Shown one piece after another: positions 1 through 5,416 of a DNA stretch of 5,437 bases. This stretch comes from Bacillota bacterium (GTDB lineage: Bacteria; Bacillota; Bacilli; Alicyclobacillales; SLC66). Position 1 is the stretch's first letter; every line of letters starts with the position of its first letter. The translations under genes and the position numbers were made by a program. A model generated the notes under the pieces. It did not search any database. It saw only the letters and a program-made list of their open reading frames with translations, and was not told the DNA's origin. The stretch is from the NCBI GenBank assembly GCA_021821225.1, contig JAKACR010000205.1:1-5437 (forward strand), given 5' to 3'.

Positions 1-158
1 TTGGGGTATCCCCCTCTCCCGATCTACCAATTCTATAACACCATACTATCGAACCCACGTTCGAATTGCAACCGATGCTGAGTTAACGGGATAGCCACAT
101 ACCTGAAAACCTCTATATGCCGATCAGACTTTATCCGCGGCGGGCGTCAACCGTTCCA
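1..158. other. No gene seen; left-edge intergenic stretch
   Basis: No open frame with a plausible start and ribosome site is visible here. It lies downstream of the permease remnant. Two small dyads are present: GGGG-TAT-CCCC at the very edge (about 3-13), and TCGAAC/GTTCGA (49-54 and 59-64, four-base loop). Neither is followed by a T-run on either strand, so no terminator is called for the permease. Confidence 0.5.
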
Positions 159-1593
159 TCAAACCACCTCCGGCGCATCCGCTCCGGACTTTCGCTTCTC
201 ATGGCGACTCCTCCACAGCACGTACCCCACGCACAACACCGCCACCACCGCCGGGATCCCGACAAACGTCCCGACAAAAGGATACGCGGCCAGGCACAGC
301 GCACAGGCGATCCCCGCGCACACGTTTCCCGTCCAGGACCGGATCAACCGAACCCCGGCAGCCATTTCAAGAATGTAAGTGGCGATGCCGAGCTAGTTGG
401 GAATATAAACCAATCGGTTCATGCCGATGTGGAACACATTCGCGATGACCAGCCCGGTTCCTGCCAGCGCACCGACCAGCAGCACCGCCCTCTGCGGCGT
501 CGATCGCCGCTCGTCGATCCGGTTCAGCCACTTCGGCGCCAGTTTTTCCTGCGACAGCGAGTACGCCAAGCGGCTGATGCCGGCGACAAACGCATTCGTG
601 GTGCCCAGGCAGATGACGAGGGAAAGGACGGCCGTCACTGCCGCCCCGCTTTTGCCAATGGTATCGGCCATCACCTGGGCCAACGACGCGTCGTCCATCG
701 CCTGCGCCAGCGACTGTCCGCCAATCGCGTACGAATGCGTGCCGATTACCGCCAGGGCGATCCCGAAATACAGCACGCCCACGATGACGACCACACCCCA
801 GGGGACATGTGATAATCCCAATTTCGGCAGGCGCACTGCAGTGCATATAGTGTTCGGTTAAAACCCAAAACACTATATGTAGGATCATGGCGCCTGCACA
901 GGTGACTTTATCACATGTCCCCTAGGTGGCCCGCATCACATCCCGTTCGGGACGGTGAAACTCCGGCTCCAGACTCGCGATCGCCTCCCATCCGAAAAAC
1001 GACCAGAAGATGAGCATGGCCGCCCTGCCGACCGGGCCGAGCACCGGGTTCGGAAACGGCGCAATCAGGGCGCTTGCCCGCACGGACGGGAGCGCGGTCA
1101 GGATCGTCGCCAGCAGAACTGCGGTGACGAGTCCGCTCGTCGCCAATTGCACCCTCCCGCTCGTCCGGAGTCCGAGATAATTGCCGACAACCGCCCCGGC
1201 CAACAGGATCGCCGCAATGACAAAAGCCATCCCGCCTGGCAGATGAAAGACGTACGCCACATAGATGCCGCCTGTCAGCGGCACGATGAACTGACCGGCG
1301 GAAGCGGCGATGAAATAGAACCAACCGACAAGCGCACCTGCGTACCGCCCGAACGCCTTCTCGACAAAAGTGGAAACCCCGCCGGCGCTGGGATACTCCC
1401 TGGCCAGAAACGCAAAGGTGTATGCAAGCGGAATGCTCAGCAGGATCATCCCGCCCCAGGAAATCAGGGCGCCAGCGCCTGCGATCCCCGCGGTCATCCC
1501 CGGCAGGACCAGGATGCCCGACCCAATCACGGCGCCCAAATAAAGGGCGATCCCCTGCCACACCGAAATTGAACGTCTGAGCGTATCCGGCAT
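159..1593 (-). pseudogene. APC-superfamily amino-acid permease, broken by a MITE-like insertion and a nonsense codon
   Basis: This is a multi-pass membrane transporter of the amino acid-polyamine-organocation superfamily, closest by eye to YjeH-like amino-acid exporters/permeases. The N-terminal part (922-1593, 223 residues) shows the TM1 signature GAVIGSGILVLPG, the family motif YPSAGGV and several hydrophobic segments. The ATG at 1591-1593 is preceded by GGGAGGGG about six bases away. Translation stops at TAG 922-924, exactly where a 124-bp palindromic element begins. Beyond the element the protein resumes as WGVVVIVGVLYFG and runs to TGA 159-161, but an in-frame TAG at 393-395 cuts it again (RLVYIPN-stop-LGIATYIL). 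Removing the element restores the frame across T-W and gives about 436 codons, normal for the family. Two independent lesions mean the gene is almost certainly inactive, although a 223-residue N-terminal fragment could still be made. The substrate cannot be read from sequence; the divergent Lrp-type gene suggests amino acids. Confidence 0.9.
800..923. mobile_element. MITE-like nested palindromic element, 124 bp
   Basis: The element has perfect 16-bp terminal inverted repeats, AGGGGACATGTGATAA (800-815) and its reverse complement (908-923). Inside are two more perfect inverted pairs in nested order: GCAGGCGC (827-834) with GCGCCTGC (890-897), and CATATAGTGTT (844-854) with AACACTATATG (869-879, 14-base loop). 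A single strand could fold into one long interrupted hairpin. It encodes no protein. It sits inside the permease gene, and its removal restores the reading frame (124 is 3n+1 and the flanking frames differ by one), so it is a genuine insertion. No target duplication longer than one base is visible. I cannot name the parent transposase family; a RAYT/REP-like or IS-derived non-autonomous element are both possible. Confidence 0.85.
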
Positions 1594-1620
1594 ATTCTTC
1601 CCCTCCCGGTCTTGGTTATA

Positions 1621-1650
1621 TAGACAACATACAGGCTCATCCGCTAGAAT
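1621..1650 (+). promoter_or_regulatory. Predicted sigma-A-type promoter for the Lrp-type gene
   Basis: TAGACA (1621-1626) and TAGAAT (1645-1650) are separated by 18 bases, each matching the -35/-10 consensus at five of six positions. Transcription would begin near 1657. This makes an upstream ATG at 1656 unusable and favours the TTG at 1740. The permease start on the other strand is only about 30 bases away, so regulator binding here could affect both genes. Confidence 0.45.
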
Positions 1651-1739
1651 GGCAGATGATCATGGAGGCAAAATCAGCAACCTACGCTGCATTTTGCATT
1701 GGTTTCCTTCTTCCGTCCTGCATAGTGGAGGTGAAACAA

Positions 1740-2208
1740 TTGGACCTCATTGATGTCCGGCTTTTGGCGCTTCTTCAGGAAAACGGGCGGACCACCGTCA
1801 GTGAACTGTCAAAAGCGGTGAATCTCAGCCGCACGAGCATCGCCGAGCGATTGAGCCGACTGGAGGAACGAAACGTCATCACCGGATTCACCGCCCGCGT
1901 ATCACCTTCCGGTGTGGGCCGCGATGTGCTCGTCATCATCGGAATCAGCCAACTGAACGTGTCATGCCGCAAATTTGAAGACTTCATCGCGAACGACCCG
2001 GATATCATCGAATGCCATCGGGTCACCGGAGCGATCAGCTACATCATGAAGGCCGGCCGTACCCTCGATGGCCGGACTGGAGACTCTCGTGGACCGCTTG
2101 ATCCCCTTCGGCAGGGTCAACACCTCCGTGGTGCTCTCGTCTCCCGTCGCGGACAGGCCCATCTTCCCGCCGGGTAGCCAGGATCCTTCTGAAAAAGAAT
2201 CCTACTGA
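1740..2208 (+). pseudogene. Lrp/AsnC-family transcriptional regulator, frameshifted
   Basis: Members of this family are amino-acid-responsive DNA-binding proteins that often control an adjacent, divergent amino-acid transporter, as the position here suggests. The start is taken as TTG 1740-1742 because GGAGGTG (1726-1732) lies seven bases upstream and the protein then begins with the family pattern M-DLIDVRLLALLQENGR. Residues 1-60 form the winged helix-turn-helix (VSELSKAVNLSRTSIAERLSRL), followed by the start of the RAM effector domain (CHRVTGAISYIMKA). Near 2055 one extra G (GGCCGGCCG where GGCCGCCG is expected) shifts the frame. The other frame carries the expected ending, VPSMAGLETLVDRLIPFGR onward, to TGA 2206-2208. 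The repaired protein would be about 155 residues, normal for the family. As it stands, translation continues in the wrong frame to about 2177 and the RAM domain is destroyed. A single-base sequencing error is the main alternative. Confidence 0.85.
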
Positions 2209-2416
2209 GGCGAAGTGATGGCGATCTTCCATCTGCCACCCCTCTTTTTTAGGCTCAATCAAGCCTTATGATTCGCTGGTGTTCGAATGCGCCGCACATG
2301 GCAGACCATGTATACCATATCTGCGTCACGGTCGGCTTGCGGATTCTTGCTGTCCTATTCGCAAATGCTCATCTCGGTGTCCTGCGGTGGTATATTGGGG
2401 TCAGGGGGCGAGGAGC
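2209..2416. other. Intergenic region between the Lrp-type and ada remnants
   Basis: No credible gene is seen in these 208 bases. An imperfect dyad lies at 2301-2324, with GCAGA/TCTGC outer arms and ATG/CAT inner arms; it could be an operator, but it does not resemble the Ada box known from enterobacteria. AGGCT/AGCCT at about 2251-2266 forms a five-base hairpin with T residues on its 5' side only, so it is not a terminator for either strand. Confidence 0.4.
2388..2396 (+). promoter_or_regulatory. Predicted extended -10 promoter of the ada-ogt operon
   Basis: TG (2388-2389), one base, then TATATT (2391-2396) is an extended -10 element. No recognisable -35 lies 17 bases upstream, as is common for extended -10 or activator-dependent promoters. 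Transcription would start around 2403, leaving a leader of about 14 bases with GGGGGCGAGGAG before the ada ATG. Confidence 0.4.
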
Positions 2417-2677
2417 ATGGACGAACGGCTGTGGCGGACGATCGTGAACTGCGAGACCACATTGGATGGCCAATACGTCTACGGCGTGATCACGACGGGG
2501 ATCTTCTGCCGGCCATCCTGCCGATCCGCGACCCACGGTCACGGACATCGCCCTGGCGGTCGGCTTTCGGAGTCTGTCCCACTTTTCGACCGTGTTCCAG
2601 CGGGCAACCGGGCATCGTCCGTCCGCTTACCGGGCCGTCCATGCGATGAACGAATCGGCAAAGGAGGTCTCCCGTGA
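2417..2677 (+). pseudogene. adaA: Ada-type methylphosphotriester sensor/AraC activator, internal deletion
   Basis: Intact AdaA takes methyl groups from DNA phosphotriesters onto a zinc-bound cysteine, then activates the alkylation-repair operon through an AraC-type domain. Residues 1-37 from ATG 2417 match the Ada zinc domain: LWRTIVNCETTLDGQYVYGV, then TTGIFCRPSCRS with Cys31 and Cys35, two of the four zinc ligands. The sequence then jumps, in another frame from about 2523, to the last part of an AraC helix-turn-helix: TDIALAVGFRSLSHFSTVFQ, then RATGHRPSAYR. The second zinc pair (normally FRPCKRC) and the first half of the HTH are missing, roughly 90-100 residues. The N-terminal frame ends at TGA 2675-2677, overlapping the GTG of ogt as GTGA. 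The HTH frame has no stop there, so another indel after 2625 is possible. The protein cannot sense or activate. Frame change plus domain loss makes a sequencing artefact unlikely. Confidence 0.85.
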
Positions 2678-3195
2678 AACACGCGCCGACACCTGTTTAT
2701 TGGGATACCCTGGAATACCGCGCCTGGACATTCCACTTGGCGGCCACAGATCAAGGCCTGTGCCTCATCACTCTGCCGAACGAGACGTTTGACGCCATGA
2801 GGAAATGGTTAGAAAAGCATGTCCCCGGCGCCGTTCTTGTGCGCGAAAGAAATACCCTGCAACCCTATCGCGACCAGATTGCCGAGTATCTGTCGGGACG
2901 GCGCACCACGTTCACGCTGGCGCTCGATTTCCGGGGGACGCCGTTTCAGATGAGAGTTTGGCAGGCATTGCGTGAGATCCCGTTTGGAACCACCCGGAGT
3001 TACTCGCAGATCGCCGCAGATGTCGGCAGCCCCAAAAGCGTGCGGGCGGTCGGCGCCGCCAGCGGGGCCAATCCACTGCCGATCGTCGTCCCCTGCCACC
3101 GGGTCATCGGCAAGGACGGCACGCTCACCGGGTATGGGGGCGGACTGGACATGAAGGCGGAACTGCTGCGGCAAGAAGGCATCCAAACAAGATAA
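2674..3195 (+). CDS. ogt: Methylated-DNA--protein-cysteine methyltransferase (Ogt/AdaB type)
   Basis: This suicide repair enzyme moves the alkyl group from O6-methylguanine (and O4-methylthymine) in DNA to its own cysteine. It starts at GTG 2674 with AAGGAGGT five bases upstream and has 173 residues, typical for the family. Residues 1-80 form the variable N-terminal domain. The C-terminal domain begins at FRGTPFQMRVWQALREIPFG and contains the DNA-binding helix (SVRAVGAASGANPLPIVV), the active-site motif PCHRV with acceptor Cys141 (codon 3094-3096), and the closing GTLTGYGGGLDMKAELLRQEG. All key residues are present, so the enzyme should be active. It is the second gene of an adaA-ogt operon like B. 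subtilis adaA-adaB, start-stop coupled to the ada remnant. Because the activator is destroyed, induction by methylation is probably lost and expression would rest on basal transcription from the upstream promoter. Its last 62 bases of conserved coding sequence recur at 4110-4171. Confidence 0.96.
   Translation: MKHAPTPVYWDTLEYRAWTFHLAATDQGLCLITLPNETFDAMRKWLEKHVPGAVLVRERNTLQPYRDQIAEYLSGRRTTFTLALDFRGTPFQMRVWQALREIPFGTTRSYSQIAADVGSPKSVRAVGAASGANPLPIVVPCHRVIGKDGTLTGYGGGLDMKAELLRQEGIQTR
3118..3179 (+). repeat. Direct repeat copy A: 3' end of ogt, 62 bp
   Basis: This stretch encodes Gly-149 onward of Ogt (GTLTGYGGGLDMKAELLRQE). It matches 4110-4171 at 59 of 62 positions in the same orientation. 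The differences at 3141 and 3150 are in third codon positions and 3173 is a second position (Gln versus Leu). Confidence 0.95.
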
Positions 3196-3225
3196 CTTAT
3201 CCATTCGGACTGCTGCGGTCCGCCA

Positions 3226-3255
3226 TTAAAAATCGAATGCCGAGAGGCTATATAA
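3226..3255 (+). promoter_or_regulatory. Weak candidate promoter for the DUF2268 gene
   Basis: TTAAAA (3226-3231) and TATATA (3249-3254) are separated by 17 bases. The -10 match is good and the -35 match is poor. A start near 3261 would leave only a leader of about 12 bases before TTG 3273. Read-through from ogt is the alternative, since no terminator with a T-run separates the two genes. Confidence 0.25.
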
Positions 3256-3272
3256 AAAATGGGGGTGCCGCT

Positions 3273-4049
3273 TTGATTCAGATATTTAATTATATCGAAG
3301 AACTTATCAATATCGATAATGATCGCTTTACTAATACTTTGGGTAGATTGAGTGAAGAACTCAGCAAAGAGCAGCCGTATCCGTTCAATTTTTTCGTTCA
3401 GGCTAGTATACGCAATACAGTCAAGCCCTTTGTGTCTGAGTCTGCCCGAGATAAAAGATTGCAACGGTTAGTGGACCATAATTTGACCAAGATTGCAGAG
3501 GAAAGTTGTGAACGGGTATCGACCCTTTTGCCTTCGCCAATCAAGAATATTGAAGTCCATATTTTTCCCGCCTTCGAGAGAGGTGGAGGTTGTACGATTG
3601 CTCCAGGGAAAATATTTGTCAGTGTGAAGATTGATGAACTTGCTCCGGTCAGACTCCAACGAAATATTGCACACGAATACAGTCACAGCGTTCGTATGAC
3701 CCAAAAACCACAAGCCGCACAGCATGGTTACGGAGCGGAAGTACCCTATTCGGTTAGGGATTATCTTGTCTTTGAAGGGCTGGCGATGGTAGTGAGTGAA
3801 ACATTGTACCCGGCTCCGATCCCTCCTGTCGAATTGTCCGACGCGGATGAAAATGCATGGTGGAGCGGGGCGAAACTCGACGCGGTCGGCAGCGATGGAT
3901 ACATAAATCATATCGGTGAACGCGCTTATGAAATCGGCAGCCGGATCGTAAGGGCATACATGCAAAATCGTGGCATGTCGATCGTAGCACTCCATTACCT
4001 GACCGATCACGAACTCTATTGGAATAGCGGTTATGAAAAAGTTAGATAA
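3273..4049 (+). CDS. DUF2268 (YjaZ-like) putative zinc metalloprotease
   Basis: The protein matches the DUF2268 family of predicted Zn-dependent proteases, whose substrates are largely unknown. Counted from TTG 3273 (258 residues), the zinc motif HEYSH is at 134-138 in the context RNIAHEYSHSVR. A probable third ligand glutamate is at 168 in DYLVFEGLAMV. The C-terminal block YEIGSRIVRAYM ... NSGY is the usual family ending. No signal peptide or membrane segment is seen, so it is probably cytoplasmic. TTG 3273 is preferred because GGGGGTG (3261-3267) lies five bases upstream; an in-frame ATG at 3237 would add 12 residues but has no ribosome site. The gene is noticeably richer in A/T and in AT-ending codons than its neighbours and sits between two copies of an ogt 3' end, both suggesting separate ancestry. 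It appears intact. Confidence 0.85.
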   Translation: MIQIFNYIEELINIDNDRFTNTLGRLSEELSKEQPYPFNFFVQASIRNTVKPFVSESARDKRLQRLVDHNLTKIAEESCERVSTLLPSPIKNIEVHIFPAFERGGGCTIAPGKIFVSVKIDELAPVRLQRNIAHEYSHSVRMTQKPQAAQHGYGAEVPYSVRDYLVFEGLAMVVSETLYPAPIPPVELSDADENAWWSGAKLDAVGSDGYINHIGERAYEIGSRIVRAYMQNRGMSIVALHYLTDHELYWNSGYEKVR

Positions 4050-4146
4050 AGCGACGGTTGACCTGTCGATCCTGAACAAACGGGACGAAAATGCCATAAG
4101 ACGAAGTGTGGCACGCTCACCGGGTATGGGGGAGGACTGGAGATGA
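4033..4146 (+). pseudogene. Possible truncated 5' end of an unknown gene
   Basis: An ATG inside the end of the DUF2268 gene (17-base overlap) opens a 37-residue frame beginning MKKLDKATVDLSILNKRDEN. The overlap and the hydrophilic, Lys/Asp-rich start look like a translationally coupled next gene. After about residue 26 the frame enters the ogt-like repeat at 4110 in a different frame and soon stops at TGA 4144-4146. The simplest reading is that a downstream gene was cut off at about 4109. I do not recognise the peptide, the ribosome site is weak (AGCGG), and it may be fortuitous. Confidence 0.3.
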
Positions 4147-4171
4147 AGGCGGAACTGCTGCGGCTAGAAGG
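4110..4171 (+). repeat. Direct repeat copy B: ogt-like 3' end, 62 bp
   Basis: This copy shares 59 of 62 bases with 3118-3179, offset by 992 bases and in the same orientation. Its left boundary is abrupt: similarity stops at once before 4110. Its right boundary fades after 4171. Together the copies bracket the DUF2268 gene. Confidence 0.95.
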
Positions 4172-4226
4172 TCTCCCACAGCGGCGGAAAGGCGCAGGCA
4201 CTGCGCACCAATGGCAGAAGCCATGA
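4110..4226 (+). pseudogene. Orphan 3' fragment of a second ogt-like gene
   Basis: In frame, 4110 reads GTLTGYGGGLEMKAELLRLE, the conserved end of the Ogt catalytic domain. It continues with GLPQRRKGAGTAHQWQKP to TGA 4224-4226. The upstream nine-tenths of the gene, including the PCHRV active site, is absent. Relative to the intact ogt, two of the three repeat differences plus position 4172 are third-position changes, and the C-terminal tail is longer and different. This looks like the end of a distinct ogt homologue rather than a fresh copy that has been decaying. It has no start codon with a ribosome site and should not be translated. Confidence 0.75.
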
Positions 4227-4251
4227 AAAGAGCGGTCCCCGCAGGAACCGC
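4225..4251 (-). terminator. Rho-independent terminator after the GH76 gene
   Basis: On the minus strand GCGGTTCC (4251-4244) pairs with GGGACCGC (4239-4232) around a TGCG loop, with one G-U pair. It is followed by TCTTTTC (about 4231-4225). It lies about 33 bases beyond the TAG of the glycosidase remnant, the expected place for its terminator. Confidence 0.75.
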
Positions 4252-4284
4252 CCGCATCGCATGCCGCCGCAACCGCCAAATCCC

Positions 4285-5375
4285 CTACTGCACCGTGACC
4301 TGGCTCACGTTCAGCCAGTTCGAACCGCTCGTGGCCGGCACTTCGAGCGCAATATCGTTCATTCCCGCACTCAGCGTCACGGTCTCCTGCACCGTCGACC
4401 ACGTATCCCATGATGCCGTCTGCGGGAAAGACAGGGTCGCCGCGTCCTGTCCATTGACGTACAGCGTCCTGGTCGATGCGGAGCCATTCCCGTTGCTGAA
4501 GCGAACGGTGAGCGTATACGTGCCCGCCGCGTCGGCGTAGACTGGCCATGTCACGTATTCGTTGCCCGCGGAGCCTCCCCAGCCGCCGATGTTGCCGTTG
4601 TCCGGCTCGTAGCTGCCGCCGTTTTGCAGGTAAAATACATACGGCGACGAGACGCCGCTGTTCGTATTCGTCATTGTCGCGGACATGGCGCCGTACACGG
4701 AAATGCCCTGGGGCGACAGCGTGCTGGCCGCAGACGGGAAGTTCTGGACGGCCTGCTGTAGGGTGGCCATGTCGTTGAGCGCCATGACCGCGCTGAGTTC
4801 TGTCGACAGGTCGATCGGATTGCTTGAGGACACCGTCGGCGCCGGCCCGGCCCAGTCCGGCCCGAAGATGCCGGCGTCATTGGTCGCCTGATCGTTGCTC
4901 CAGAGCGATTGCAGGTTGGCCTGCAGAAAATTGAACAGTGTCGCATTCCCACCGTCCACCTTCGCCAGTTCGACCATGTAGCGCATCAGGATCCCCTTGA
5001 ACAGTCCGCCATCTCCCTGCGATCCGCCGGTCATGACGAGGTTCGACCCGCCAAACCGGTTGATCGCCGCACTCGCCGCGAGCTCCGCGTCGTTCAGATA
5101 AGACACATTGTGCGTTGCCAGATACAGTTTCACCCCGGCGCCGATCACCAGCCCGTAGTTGTAGGTCCACTGCGCCGTGCCGCCCGATGGAAACGTATTC
5201 TGGTTCATCGCCGCGCTCCAGTCCCCCCCCCGTCAAACACGGTTCCGGCCGGATAGGACGTGCCGCCGACAGTCTGCGCCGACGACAGCGCGAGCGTGTT
5301 CCATTCCCAGTTGTACGTAAGCGTCAAATCCAAGACACCTTGAACTGAGCCCATCATTATGAGAGTGTCGTCCAT
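4285..5375 (-). pseudogene. GH76 (alpha-1,6-mannanase family) glycosidase with CBM6/35-like module, truncated and frameshifted
   Basis: The long frame (4285-5208, 307 residues) has two parts. Residues 1-155 match the second half of the GH76 barrel: QWTYNYGLVIGAGVKLY, GDGGLFKGILMRYMVELAK, LWSNDQ and GIFGPDWAGP. Residues 170-307 are a beta-sandwich carbohydrate-binding module of CBM6/35 type: YVTWPVYADAAGTYTLTVRF, LYVNG, SWDTWSTVQ and AGMNDIALE. Upstream, another frame from ATG 5375 continues the glycosidase (TYNWEWNTLALSSAQ, SYPAGTVFDGG) but is thrown out of frame by nine G at 5223-5231, stopping at TGA 5205-5207. Ten or seven G would join the frames through GDWSAAMNQN. Even then, the N-terminal barrel half with the catalytic Asp pair and any secretion signal are missing, since ATG 5375 has an in-frame TAA about 14 codons upstream. 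GH76 enzymes act outside the cell on alpha-1,6-mannan. This copy should be inactive, though the binding module is complete. Confidence 0.85.
5223..5231. repeat. Homopolymer of nine C (G on the coding strand)
   Basis: This run sits exactly at the frame change of the GH76 remnant. On the minus strand GTG-TTT-GAC is followed by nine G and then ACTGGAGC. One more G, or two fewer, restores the glycosidase frame. Runs of this length are prone both to polymerase slippage in the cell and to base-calling errors. Confidence 0.9.
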
Positions 5376-5381
5376 GACGAC

Positions 5382-5416
5382 AAACCTCCCTGCCAGGCGG
5401 CCCGGTGGGGAGGTTT
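5382..5416 (-). promoter_or_regulatory. Strong inverted repeat overlapping the ribosome site of the GH76 remnant
   Basis: AAACCTCCC (5382-5390) and GGGAGGTTT (5408-5416) form a perfect nine-base stem with a 17-base GC-rich loop. On the minus strand the 3' arm contains GGGAGG (5390-5385), which lies nine bases before ATG 5375 and is its only ribosome site; the 5' arm would pair with it. It could be a translation-blocking hairpin or, as likely, an old terminator left next to the deletion that removed the 5' half of the gene. Neither direction has a real T-run beyond TTT. Confidence 0.6.

Noticed and set aside
49..75. A T-loop-like GTTCGAAT, possible tRNA
   Set aside because: The flanking bases do not form a five-base T stem, and no acceptor, D or anticodon arms can be arranged around it.
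393..395. TAG read as pyrrolysine or as a readthrough site
   Set aside because: Nothing in the window suggests pyrrolysine use, the permease family has no such residue here, and the same gene is already disrupted by an insertion.
117..812. A 231-codon open frame on the plus strand
   Set aside because: It is antisense to the permease remnant, rich in Arg/Pro/His, has no ribosome site and resembles no family. The minus-strand frame carries clear APC motifs.
1656..1739. An upstream ATG start for the Lrp-type gene
   Set aside because: It lacks a ribosome site, adds residues unlike the family, and would lie at the predicted transcription start. TTG 1740 has a strong site and gives the normal N terminus.
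2050..2062. Programmed ribosomal frameshift in the Lrp-type gene
   Set aside because: GGCCGGCC is not a slippery heptamer, there is no stop codon at the shift point, and Lrp/AsnC proteins are not known to use frameshifting.
2170..2191. GGATCCTTCT/AAGAATCC as a terminator after the Lrp-type gene
   Set aside because: The stem has mismatches, lies inside the repaired coding frame and has no T-run.
3207..3222. CGGAC/GTCCG hairpin after ogt as a terminator
   Set aside because: It has only five base pairs and is followed by CCATTAAAAA rather than a T-run.
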